A stretch of 64,000 nt of DNA from an uncultured Clostridia bacterium (lineage in GTDB: Bacteria; Bacillota; Clostridia; Christensenellales; Borkfalkiaceae): the NCBI GenBank assembly GCA_947631905.1, contig CANRND010000006.1, positions 1 to 64,000 of the forward strand, given 5' to 3'. Position 1 is the stretch's first letter. Every line of letters begins with the position of its first letter. This document shows positions 46,578 through 55,659 of the stretch, in pieces. A program made the position numbers and the translations under genes. A model generated the notes under the pieces. It was not told the origin of the DNA. It did not search any database and was given only the letters and a program-made list of their open reading frames with translations.

Positions 46578-49179
46578 CCGCCCTGCGCGGCCTGCGCCTC
46601 TTTCCGAAGAATCCCGCGGCCGCCTTATACAGTTCCCCGAGCGGGATGATCGCAACCGAACAGCCGAACACCGCGCACCACTGCGCAAAAGTGAGCGGCA
46701 CGAGGCCGAACGCGCCCGAAAGGAAAGGAACAAACACAAGCAAGACGTTGAGCGCGATCCCGAACGCCGCCGTAAAGAGCAGCGTGCGGTTTGCGAAAAA
46801 TTCTTTGAGCGTGGTCCTGCCGCGCTCTTTCCGTACGTTGAACGCGTGGAAAAGTTCCAGAAACGAGAGCGTGAGGAAAGCGCACGCGGACGCAACCCGG
46901 TTTCCCCAGAACCGCAGACCGAACAGGAACAGCCCCACCGTGATCCCCGCCTGCAAAACGCCGAACGTCGCCATGAACGCGACCGAGCGCTTGGAAAAGA
47001 TCTCTCCCGTGGAGACGGGCGGGCGGTCCATCAGCCCCTCCGTCCGCTCTACGCCGAGCGCCAAAACAGGCAGGGAATCGGTGATGAGATTGATCCACAA
47101 AAGTTGCGTGGACGTGAGAAAATCGTACCGCCAGAGACAGAGCGTGGCAATCAGCACCGCGAGGACTTCGGCAAAATTGGTACTCAAAAAGAAAGAGATC
47201 GTGCGCTTGATGTTGGCAAAGACGTTTCTGCCCTCCTCCACGGCGCGCACCATTGTGGAAAAATCGCCGTCTTCGAGGACCATATCGGCGGCGTTTTTTG
47301 TTACGTCCGTACCGCCGCCCATAGCGACCCCGATGTCCGCCGCCCGCACCGAGGGCGCATCGTTCACGCCGTCTCCCGTCATGGCGACGACCTCGCCCCG
47401 CGCTTGGAGCGCCTTTACGATCTGCTGTTTGTGCTTGGGCGAAACGCGCGCATAGACGCTGATCTTGCCCGCGCGGGAGACAAGCCCCTCGCCCATTCCG
47501 TCGAGTTCCTCCCCCGTAGCGACTTCGCTCCTGCTCTCCGCAATGCCGAGCTGCCGCGCAATGGCGAGCGCGGTGTCCGCGCTGTCGCCCGTGATCATCA
47601 CGGTGCGCACGCCCGCCCTGCGGCAGGCGGAGATCGCCTCTTTCGCGCCCCGCTTGGGGGGATCGTACATCGCCGCAATCCCCAAAAAGACGAGATTTTC
47701 TTCCCGCGCTTCCCCGCGGAACTCCCCCTCCGCAAAGGCAAGCACGCGCTGGCCTTTTCCCGAAAGACGGGATACTTCCCGCAAAACTTTCTCTTTTGCC
47801 TCACGGGTAAGGGGTCTCTCCCCCGCGGCGGCGGCAATGCGGTCACAACGGGAGAGGATGGCCTCCGCCCCGCCCTTTACATAGAGTTTTGCGCCGTCTC
47901 CGCAATCCGCCGCAACGCTCATGCGTTTGCGCTCGGAGGAAAACGGAATGCCGCCCAAACGCTTGCCGCCGAGCGAAAAGCCCACGCGGTCGGCATATTC
48001 GAGCAGGGCGATCTCGGTGGGATCGCCGAGGTACCCGCCTGCGTTCCCTTTCACGCTGTGGCAGAGCCGCACGCAGGCAAGCAACCGCTTTTGCCGCGGC
48101 GAGGCGGTGTACGTCTCTTCCCCTTGAAATTCCGTGCAAATTTCAGTCACCGTCATCTTGTTCTCGGTGAGAGTTCCCGTCTTATCCGAACAGATGCAGG
48201 TGCAGCTGCCCAGCGTTTCCACCGAGGAGAGCTTGCGCATCACCGCATGGGCCTTGCTCATGCGCTGTACCCCCATCGCTAAAATAATGGTGACGACCGC
48301 GCCCATGCCCTCGGGGATCGCCGCCACCGCCACCGCGACCGCCGTCATGAGATTTTCCAGAAAGCTCACCCGCCTTGCGAGAAGCCCGCAGAGAAAGAGT
48401 ACGGCGGCGACCGAAAAGACGGTGACAGTGATGAGTTTCCCGAGCTTTGCCACCGCTTTATCGAGCGGGGAGGGCGCGGGACGGGAGCCGTGCAGAAGGT
48501 GGGCGATCTGACCCATTTCCGTATCCATACCCGTCCCCGTGACGACGCACCGCGCGGCGCCGCCCACGCAGAACGTTCCCATGTGGACGGTGTTCCTGCG
48601 CTCCGCAAGCGAGGAGGACGACACGACGCAATCCCGCTTGGAAACGGGCTTGCTCTCCCCCGTGAGCGACGATTCGTCCGCGCGGAAGCCCTCGCTTTCG
48701 AGGATGCGGCAGTCGGCGGGAACGCGGTCCCCCTCGGCAAGCTCCACAATGTCCCCCGGGACGAGAAGATCCGCCTCAATTTCGCATAGCTTGCCGTCGC
48801 GCACAACTTTTGCAGTCGCCGCGGAGAGTTTTTTGAGTTTTTCGATGGCGGAATCGGCGCGGTATTGCTGGACGAACCCCACCACCGCGTTGAGCAGGAT
48901 GACGGCGAGCAAAATGCCCGTATCCGCGATCTCCGAAAGGCTGTGCGTCACATAGGCGATGACGCCCGAAAGCACGGCGGCGCAGAGAAGAATGATGGTC
49001 ATGAGGTCCTTGAACTGTGCAAAAAACAGACCCGCGAGGCTTGTCTTTTTGCCTTCTGCGAGTCTGTTGTCGCCGTATCTTTTCCGACGCTTTTCCGCTT
49101 CTCCCGACGAAAGCCCGCTACCGCTTGCCGAGAGTTTTTGCAACACTTCGCTCTTTGTGAGCTTGTACGTTTCTTTCAT
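46543..49179 (-). CDS. P-type ATPase, calcium-translocating type
   Basis: [44 protein letters not shown]-terminal cation-ATPase region. Confidence 0.93.
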   Translation of the reverse strand: MKETYKLTKSEVLQKLSASGSGLSSGEAEKRRKRYGDNRLAEGKKTSLAGLFFAQFKDLMTIILLCAAVLSGVIAYVTHSLSEIADTGILLAVILLNAVVGFVQQYRADSAIEKLKKLSAATAKVVRDGKLCEIEADLLVPGDIVELAEGDRVPADCRILESEGFRADESSLTGESKPVSKRDCVVSSSSLAERRNTVHMGTFCVGGAARCVVTGTGMDTEMGQIAHLLHGSRPAPSPLDKAVAKLGKLITVTVFSVAAVLFLCGLLARRVSFLENLMTAVAVAVAAIPEGMGAVVTIILAMGVQRMSKAHAVMRKLSSVETLGSCTCICSDKTGTLTENKMTVTEICTEFQGEETYTASPRQKRLLACVRLCHSVKGNAGGYLGDPTEIALLEYADRVGFSLGGKRLGGIPFSSERKRMSVAADCGDGAKLYVKGGAEAILSRCDRIAAAAGERPLTREAKEKVLREVSRLSGKGQRVLAFAEGEFRGEAREENLVFLGIAAMYDPPKRGAKEAISACRRAGVRTVMITGDSADTALAIARQLGIAESRSEVATGEELDGMGEGLVSRAGKISVYARVSPKHKQQIVKALQARGEVVAMTGDGVNDAPSVRAADIGVAMGGGTDVTKNAADMVLEDGDFSTMVRAVEEGRNVFANIKRTISFFLSTNFAEVLAVLIATLCLWRYDFLTSTQLLWINLITDSLPVLALGVERTEGLMDRPPVSTGEIFSKRSVAFMATFGVLQAGITVGLFLFGLRFWGNRVASACAFLTLSFLELFHAFNVRKERGRTTLKEFFANRTLLFTAAFGIALNVLLVFVPFLSGAFGLVPLTFAQWCAVFGCSVAIIPLGELYKAAAGFFGKRRRPRRAVSTCKKRSPAL

Positions 49180-49218
49180 GCTTCAAAGTATGAAAGAAAG
49201 GGTGGGATTATGCGGATT

Positions 49219-51213
49219 TTATCTCAATCGCATCTTGCGCTTGACGACGAGATAGAAGAGCAACGCCGCGGCGCCCAAAACGCACGCCACACCGAACACG
49301 ATGGACAAGATGAGATAGACGCGGGAAGCCGTTTCCACCGCGATCACATACCGCGCGTGGGAGAGAGAGGCCGCCTTGAACACCAAACGGTTTTCCTCGC
49401 GCTCGGCTTTTACCTCGGAGAGAGTGCCGTCCGCATTCATGAGGAAGAGGGTGATCTGCTTATCGCTCAGCTCTTCGGGAACGGAGAGACTGACCGTAAT
49501 CGTCCCCGGGTCCTCCACCACAACGCCCTTTTCCTGCAATGTGATCTCATACACCGCCTGCGCCTCTAAGCTCCCTTCGAGTTTCACCGTGACCGCGCGC
49601 GTGACGTCCTCCGCTTTCAGCCGCCATGCGGGAGGAAGCCCGCCGGAGCGCGTTGCGGAAAAGTCCGCGCCGTTCTCTTCATACGTAAGCTGCCTGCGCA
49701 AAACGGTGAGACGGGTATTGAAAACGGAGGCGATCTCCTCATAGTTTTCGCTGTCCGTCACGAGAAAGGAGAGCTTCACCTCGTAAACGTCGGGTTCAAG
49801 AGCGGAAACGTCGAGGGGCGCGCCGTTTAGCTCCGCAACGATCTCCACCCCCGCGGGAAGAGAGGGAACGAACGCCCTTGTGTCGAGCGTTCCGCCCTCG
49901 ATCACCGACTGTTCGGACACCTCTTCCTCCGAGAGCGGAACGACATACTTGCTCACTTCCACGAGGAAAGTCGCGGAAACGCTCCCCGCCGTCACCGTGA
50001 CGGTCGCCTTGCCGTTTTCCCGCGTTGTAAAGTCGGCGGAAAGGGTGTAAAAATCGGTAATGTATTCTTCGCCGCACTTCTGCGCCGTCTCCTCGGCGGT
50101 GGCGCAAACGGTGCGCGAGTTGCCGTCGCTGTACACCCCCTTAAACGTATACCCGTCGCCCGAAGTGAGCGCGGAAGAGGGGCTGTCGAAATAGATCTTG
50201 GGAGGATATTCGGGCGCGATAGCCTCGATGGAAACGAGAACGGGCTTTTCTACGGGGACCGTCACCGTATCGTAAGCGGTCTCCTCTCCCTCGCCGCTCG
50301 CCGTGACCGTCACCTCGCTCGGGCCGACGCGTAGCGTTCCCGAAAGTTCGAACGAGAGCTGCCCCGTATATGCCGCCCCGTTTACGTTAATCCCCGAAAC
50401 CGAGACGTCCTCTTTCAGCGTCTCCAAAGGGGTGGTGGGGAAAACTTTTCCCTCTCCTCTGTATTCGGCGGTAATGGAGTCGAGGGGAGCGGTTTTCAGT
50501 TTGCCGCCCTCGGCGACGTAACTCTTGTTGTCCGAAGTAAAAACGCCCGTACTCCCTTCGTCCTCGGCCGCAAAGGCCTCCTCGGTGGAGATGACCGTGA
50601 CTCCCGCGCGGCCCGTAAAGCCGTTTAAGTTGATCTTATTGCCCGACGAGAGAAAGATGTTGCTGTCCCCGCCGTTGCCGTCCGTATTGTCCTCTACCAC
50701 GGCGTCGCCCGAAAGGGTGAGCTTGCCCGTGACGAACACGCCGCCGCCCTGCGGGGCCGTATTGCCCGAGACCGTGCAACCGTTCAGTGTGAGATTGCCG
50801 AGAACGCCGACATAAATTCCGCCGCCCTGCTCCGCGCTCCCGCCCGTGAGCGTACCGGGACCGTTCACCGTAAGCGTTCCCTCGACTTTGAGAACGGACC
50901 CGCCCTCTTCGCTGTTGAGGGTGAGGGTATGCGTTCCGAGATCGAGCGTCTTTGTTTCACCGGCCTTTATTTCGATCGTCTCCGCCACCTCAACATCCTC
51001 CGACAGCGTGAGGGTGGAAGCGTCCTCTTCCTGCCAGGCCGCAAGGGCCTCGCCGAAAGATGTGTATCCCATTTCGTCTACCGTAGCGACGTTTTGCGGA
51101 TCGTCCGCAGAGACGCTCCGCATTGCAGGAGGCGGGCAAAAGACCGCTCCCGCCAGCAGCAGCGCGCACCCCGCCGCCAAAGCGTATTTTATCACCGTGT
51201 GTTTCATAAGCAT
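49219..51213 (-). CDS. Secreted/anchored surface protein with parallel beta-helix-like repeats
   Basis: Signal peptide; LTVNGPGTLTGGSAEQGGGIYVGVLGNLTLNGCTVSGNTAPQGGGVFV; C-terminal TM with basic tail VYLILSIVFGVACVLGAAALLFYLVVKRKMRLR. Confidence 0.75.
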   Translation of the reverse strand: MLMKHTVIKYALAAGCALLLAGAVFCPPPAMRSVSADDPQNVATVDEMGYTSFGEALAAWQEEDASTLTLSEDVEVAETIEIKAGETKTLDLGTHTLTLNSEEGGSVLKVEGTLTVNGPGTLTGGSAEQGGGIYVGVLGNLTLNGCTVSGNTAPQGGGVFVTGKLTLSGDAVVEDNTDGNGGDSNIFLSSGNKINLNGFTGRAGVTVISTEEAFAAEDEGSTGVFTSDNKSYVAEGGKLKTAPLDSITAEYRGEGKVFPTTPLETLKEDVSVSGINVNGAAYTGQLSFELSGTLRVGPSEVTVTASGEGEETAYDTVTVPVEKPVLVSIEAIAPEYPPKIYFDSPSSALTSGDGYTFKGVYSDGNSRTVCATAEETAQKCGEEYITDFYTLSADFTTRENGKATVTVTAGSVSATFLVEVSKYVVPLSEEEVSEQSVIEGGTLDTRAFVPSLPAGVEIVAELNGAPLDVSALEPDVYEVKLSFLVTDSENYEEIASVFNTRLTVLRRQLTYEENGADFSATRSGGLPPAWRLKAEDVTRAVTVKLEGSLEAQAVYEITLQEKGVVVEDPGTITVSLSVPEELSDKQITLFLMNADGTLSEVKAEREENRLVFKAASLSHARYVIAVETASRVYLILSIVFGVACVLGAAALLFYLVVKRKMRLR

Positions 51214-51305
51214 CTTTTTCTCCGTTTTTTCTATTATATCACAGGCGGACGGGAAAAGGCAAGTAAAAAGAGGCGTATGCTCACTTCCGCGCGCGGCAAG
51301 CGCGG

Positions 51306-52781
51306 ATGGCGCATAAAAACCGCGAAGAGCCGCATACTTTTCGTATGAAAATTTCGGGAACACTCCAAAAGGATGTGCAGGCGCTCAAAAAGATCTTGCC
51401 CGCGGAGGATATCCTTACTTTCGACTTTGTCTCCGAAAAGGGGCTGGCGTTTACCGCCGTTTTCGCAGACCCCATTACCGACAAGGAACTTCTGGGCGAA
51501 CAAGTGGTGCGCCCGCTTTTGCTTTACGACGGGAAACCGACCGCGGAAGAGGTGGGCAAAAAGCTCACCTCGCCCGAAAAGCGCACCGAGACCGATCTTA
51601 CAAAGCTCTCCGAAGAGGTGCTTGCGGGCAACCCCGTTCTCCTGTTCGAGGGCATGGACGAGGCCATAATCGTCGGCACCAAAAAAGTGTTCGTGCGGGC
51701 GATCGCCGAGCCCTCCACCGACGTCGCCGTGAAAGGCCCGCGCGAGGGGTTCATCGAGGACATCAAGATCAATACCTCGCTCATCCGCCGCCGTCTCAAA
51801 ACCCCCGAGTTGAAGATCGATTTCCTCAACGTGGGCCGCCGTTCGCAGACTTTCGTCGCCGTGTGCTACCTCGAAGGGACCTCCGTGCAGAAGACGGTGG
51901 ACGACATCAAGCAAAAACTCAAAGAGATCGACATCGACATCATCCCCGACTCTTCCTATCTCACCCATTTTCTCGCGTCCCGCCCCTATTCTCTGCTCAA
52001 ACAGATCGGGACGACCGAAAAACCCGACATCTTCTGCGCGAAGATCGCCGAGGGCAGGGTGGGGATCCTCGTGGACGGCTCCCCCATTGCGCTCACCGCG
52101 CCCTATTTGCTCGTGGAGGACTTCCAGTCGAGCGAAGATTACTTTGTTCCCCCCTACCGCGCCACCTTTACCCGCGTGTTGCGGCTCCTTTCCCTCATCG
52201 TCGCCATCTATCTCCCCGCCTTTTACATCGCGGCGCAGCTCTTCAAATTACAGCTCTTTCCCATCAAACTGCTCATGACGATCTCGGGAAGTATCCGCGA
52301 CATCCCCTTTTCGCCCTCCCTCGAAATGTTGCTCGTGCTGTTCGTTCTCGAAGTGTTGAACGAGGCGAGCATCCGCATGCCGAAATACGTGGGCATGGCG
52401 CTCTCGGTGGTGGGCGCGCTCGTGCTGGGCGAAACCGCCGTTTCGGCGGGATTTGTCTCCACGCCCGCGATCATCATCATCGCGTTCAGCGGCATCGGGC
52501 TGTACGCCGTTCCCAACCTCATCGAACAGACGAGCGTTCTGCGCCTCATCATGCTCCTCGTGGCGGGAAGCGTGGGGACTTACGGCATCATCCTCGCCAC
52601 GGCGTTTATTCTTCTCTATCTCGTGACGGCGGAAAACTTCGGGGTCCCCGTACTCGCCCCTTTCTCCCCTATGGTTGGAAAAGATCTCAGAGACAGCCTC
52701 GTAAAATATAACCTCGGCTCCCTCGAAACCCGCCCGCGCACCTTAAAGAGCGAAAACAAACGGAGGCTCAAACATGAATAA
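51306..52781 (+). CDS. Spore germination protein, GerA family
   Basis: LLYDG...FLEG-like regions, VKGPREGFIEDIKINTSLIRRRLKTPELKIDFLNVGRRS, DGSPIALTAPYLLVEDFQSSEDYF; start codon uncertain. Confidence 0.93.
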   Translation: MAHKNREEPHTFRMKISGTLQKDVQALKKILPAEDILTFDFVSEKGLAFTAVFADPITDKELLGEQVVRPLLLYDGKPTAEEVGKKLTSPEKRTETDLTKLSEEVLAGNPVLLFEGMDEAIIVGTKKVFVRAIAEPSTDVAVKGPREGFIEDIKINTSLIRRRLKTPELKIDFLNVGRRSQTFVAVCYLEGTSVQKTVDDIKQKLKEIDIDIIPDSSYLTHFLASRPYSLLKQIGTTEKPDIFCAKIAEGRVGILVDGSPIALTAPYLLVEDFQSSEDYFVPPYRATFTRVLRLLSLIVAIYLPAFYIAAQLFKLQLFPIKLLMTISGSIRDIPFSPSLEMLLVLFVLEVLNEASIRMPKYVGMALSVVGALVLGETAVSAGFVSTPAIIIIAFSGIGLYAVPNLIEQTSVLRLIMLLVAGSVGTYGIILATAFILLYLVTAENFGVPVLAPFSPMVGKDLRDSLVKYNLGSLETRPRTLKSENKRRLKHE

Positions 52782-53853
52782 GATCTCTCAACGGCAAATC
52801 TATTTCTTCCTCGCCTGCATCGCGCCCGTGGGGAAGCTCGTGATCATGCCCGCCCGCCTTGCGGAATACAGCGGGAACGACCTGTGGCTGCCCGCCCTAG
52901 CGCATTTTGTCTTGCAGGCGCTCGCGGTCTTTTGCGTTCTTCTGCTCGCAAAGCGGAATATGAGCCTGTATGAACTTTTATCGAATACGTTCGGCAAGAT
53001 CGTGGGAAAGATCCTCGTGCTTCTCGTGGGCGCGTTCCTGCTGTATGCGGGGGTCTTGCCCCTTCTCGAACAAAAACTCTTTGTGCAGGGGGTGTTTTAC
53101 GATACCCTGCCCTCCCTCCTCTCCTTTGCGCCCTTCTTTCTGTTCGCGGCATACCTTTGCAGTAAGCCTCTGTCAAGCTACGGGCGGGTGTTCGACCTCC
53201 TTGCTCCCGTGGCGATCGCGGGACTTGCGGGCGTGATCGTCTTTTCCGCGGGCAACGCCGACTATGGCGCGATCCTGCCCGTGGGCGCTTCGGGCGTCAA
53301 GGGAATCGCCTCGGGCGGAGCCTATTCCTTTGCCTGGTTCTTCGACTCCGCGCTCCTTCTCATGATGCTCGGCAAATTCGACTACCGCAAGGGCATGGCA
53401 TGGAAAGGCGCCCTGTGCTACCTCGCGGGCGGCGCGGCGACGGTCTTTTTTCTCATCACGTTCTACGGCGTGTTCGAGGGAACGGCGATCAACCAGCTCT
53501 TCGCTTTTACCAAGACGAGCAAATATTTCTCGGGCTTTACCGTACTCGGCAGAGTGGATTATCTCTTCATCTTCGCGCTCTCCCTCGTAGCGGCGTTCTA
53601 CACGGCGTTGCCCGTTTCGGGCGCGATCGAGAGCGTGGTACAGGCGTTCGGCCGCAAAAAATATATGCCCACCCTGCTCGCCGTGGGGTTTTCCGCGATC
53701 TATTTTCTGATCGCTTACTTCTTCGATTACCGCTTCGGAGAGGCGATGAAAGCGATCTCCCAGCAGGGGTTCTGGCTGTTCCCCGTATTCACCCTCGTGG
53801 TTCCGCCCCTCTTGCTCCTGTTGCGGAAAAGGAGGAAGCATGAAAGCGCGTAA
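52774..53853 (+). CDS. Spore germination permease, GerB family
   Basis: About 10 TM segments, ISQRQIYFFLACIAPVGKLVIMPARLAEYSGNDLWLPAL; 8-nt overlap with the gerA-like gene. Confidence 0.85.
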   Translation: MNKISQRQIYFFLACIAPVGKLVIMPARLAEYSGNDLWLPALAHFVLQALAVFCVLLLAKRNMSLYELLSNTFGKIVGKILVLLVGAFLLYAGVLPLLEQKLFVQGVFYDTLPSLLSFAPFFLFAAYLCSKPLSSYGRVFDLLAPVAIAGLAGVIVFSAGNADYGAILPVGASGVKGIASGGAYSFAWFFDSALLLMMLGKFDYRKGMAWKGALCYLAGGAATVFFLITFYGVFEGTAINQLFAFTKTSKYFSGFTVLGRVDYLFIFALSLVAAFYTALPVSGAIESVVQAFGRKKYMPTLLAVGFSAIYFLIAYFFDYRFGEAMKAISQQGFWLFPVFTLVVPPLLLLLRKRRKHESA

Positions 53854-55054
53854 CTTTGTAAAGACCATCCCGATGAAGCTCTACCTCATCCTGCTTGCCA
53901 TCATCCTGTTCTCTTTCTTTTCCAACGACTTCGGGCTGGTGGACATCCAGAAAACGGCGATCATCCTTGCGGCGGGCATCGACAAGACGGAAAACGGGTT
54001 CAGTGTGACCTCGCAGATCGCTGTTCCGAAGGGAACGGACCGCTCGCAGGGCGGGACTTCGAGCGTGAACATCACCACCGAGGGGCAGACCGTATCCGAC
54101 TGCGTGACCGCCCTCTTCGGCAAGACGGGGTGGGTCCCCAAACTCGTGTTCTGCGATCTCATCATCCTCGGAGAGGAGGCCGTGCAGACCGACGTCATCT
54201 CCTATCTGAATTATTTCCTGCGCAACGAATACATGCCCGATAACTGCCTGCTCGCCGTGTGCGAGGGAAAAGCGGAGGAGCTGATCACTTCGACGAGCGC
54301 CATCGACGACGCCTCCTCGCTCGCCATCGAAAAACTGTTTTCGGACGCCGCGGAAAAGTCGGGCAAGGTGCTGACGAACACCTTGAAAGATTTCGCCATC
54401 GACTTTTACGGCGTAACGAAGAGCAGTTATCTGCCCTATGTAAAGATGACGCCGCAAAAAGGCGCACAGGCGGGCGGCGACTCGGGCGGAAGCGGAAGTT
54501 CGGGCGGCTCAGGCGGTTCGGGAGGCGGCTCGGGCGGTTCCGGCGGGAGCGAAGAGCAAGTTTATACGGCGGAAGAGACGGCGCTCTTCCTCGACGGGAA
54601 GATGGTGGGAAAACTTCCCGCCGAACAGACTTTGGCGCTCTCCCTGCTCGAAGGGAACGTGTTTGCGGGGACTTTTTCCGCGAAAGACAAGGGGGAACCC
54701 GTAACGCTGACCATTATGCGCAACAGCGGCGGGGTTTCGCTCGACATGAAAGGCGCGCCCACGGCAAAACTGAGCGTGGACGTCACCTGCCGCCTCTGCT
54801 GCCGCGGCACGACCGCCCCCATCGAGGACATCTCGTCGGACTCCGTTTCGCAGGAGATCTTGGAGGACGCAAAATCCGTTCTGAAAGGATATATCCAGGA
54901 TCTTTGGGACACCTGCACGGAGACGAAGTGCGACCTTTTGGAACTGAAAAAGAGTTTATACCGCTCTTCGCTCAAAAAGTACAACGAGTGGAAAGACTAT
55001 CTGCTCGAAACCGTGCGGCCCGAGATCGAAACGGACGTGCAGTCGATGCAATAG
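53840..55054 (+). CDS. GerC-family germinant receptor subunit, atypical
   Basis: VDIQKTAIILAAGIDKTENGFSVTSQIAVP...; Ger(x)C-like C-terminus; GGDSGGSGSSGGSGGSGGGSGGSGGSEEQ linker; no lipobox Cys; 14-nt overlap with the gerB-like gene. Confidence 0.8.
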   Translation: MKARNFVKTIPMKLYLILLAIILFSFFSNDFGLVDIQKTAIILAAGIDKTENGFSVTSQIAVPKGTDRSQGGTSSVNITTEGQTVSDCVTALFGKTGWVPKLVFCDLIILGEEAVQTDVISYLNYFLRNEYMPDNCLLAVCEGKAEELITSTSAIDDASSLAIEKLFSDAAEKSGKVLTNTLKDFAIDFYGVTKSSYLPYVKMTPQKGAQAGGDSGGSGSSGGSGGSGGGSGGSGGSEEQVYTAEETALFLDGKMVGKLPAEQTLALSLLEGNVFAGTFSAKDKGEPVTLTIMRNSGGVSLDMKGAPTAKLSVDVTCRLCCRGTTAPIEDISSDSVSQEILEDAKSVLKGYIQDLWDTCTETKCDLLELKKSLYRSSLKKYNEWKDYLLETVRPEIETDVQSMQ

Positions 55055-55078
55055 CGCGCCGCACGCGCAAAACGAAAG

Positions 55079-55102
55079 ACCCTCTGCAACGTTGCAGAGG
55101 GT
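55079..55102. terminator. Palindromic terminator shared by the ger operon and the minus-strand RNA unit
   Basis: accctctgcaacgttgcagagggt. Confidence 0.7.
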
Positions 55103-55228
55103 TGTTTCGTAACATTCAGTTGTGCGGGCTGTTTCGGGCATTTCTCTGCCCTGACGGGTAAGCTCGGCTTTTTTCGGGACTCGTTCCCCTTGCGTTTCAA
55201 CTACTCCGCACAAATCGGTAGCCGCGTC

Positions 55229-55261
55229 TTACTTTCTTGCCCCTTTCGTTTGATAGTACAT
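55229..55261 (-). CDS. Micro-ORF MYYQTKGARK
   Basis: SD aggagg-like motif at 55270-55276, about 8-9 nt from ATG; 10 codons plus stop. Confidence 0.35.
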   Translation of the reverse strand: MYYQTKGARK

Positions 55262-55276
55262 TGGCGTGTCCTCCCT

Positions 55277-55309
55277 CTACTTGATTTTCAAGTACCCGGA
55301 TTTTTTCAT
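55277..55309 (-). CDS. Micro-ORF MKKSGYLKIK
   Basis: SD ggagg at 55319-55323, 9 nt from ATG; SD lies in a hairpin loop. Confidence 0.35.
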   Translation of the reverse strand: MKKSGYLKIK

Positions 55310-55418
55310 AACGTTGTACCTCCCGTTATGATGTTTTTTTCGGTGACCTTACCTCCTTAACGGTCACCCTGCGATCAAAGACTTTTCCGTCCCCTTTCTC
55401 GTAGGTGTTCTCCGAATT

Positions 55419-55436
55419 TTAGGCTTTCCTGTCCAT
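55419..55436 (-). CDS. Micro-ORF MDRKA
   Basis: SD aaggag at 55446-55451, 9 nt from ATG. Confidence 0.25.
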   Translation of the reverse strand: MDRKA

Positions 55437-55498
55437 TGGAGTGGTCTCCTTGTTGGAAAATAACATTTTTTGGAAGTTATTTTCCTTTTTACGTTTAC

Positions 55499-55526
55499 AT
55501 TATAACATAGATTTTTGATTTGTCAA
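55499..55526 (-). promoter_or_regulatory. Consensus sigmaA promoter
   Basis: Minus strand TTGACA-16 nt-TATAAT. Confidence 0.8.
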
Positions 55527-55659
55527 GCGTTTCCGAAAAATTTTTCGGAAATTTTTTTAGCGGGAAATTTTCCCACCTTCGACAAACAAAGACGGAAACC
55601 GTGCTTCCTCGCCCGTCTATCCTCTTTATAATAGAAAAAAACCGTTTCGAGGTGACTGT

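Larger units (their letters stand above)
55079..55492 (-). ncRNA. Candidate structured RNA / micro-ORF transcription unit
   Basis: Bounded by a consensus promoter and a terminator; perfect stems 55455-55464/55476-55485, 55342-55348/55362-55368, 55307-55313/55324-55330, 55278-55284/55288-55294 and 55120-55127/55206-55213. Confidence 0.65.

Noticed and set aside
54478-54560. Gly/Ser-rich stretch in gerC as a coding artefact
   Set aside because: Frame is open on both sides with sensible Ger(x)C-like sequence, so it is treated as a genuine linker.
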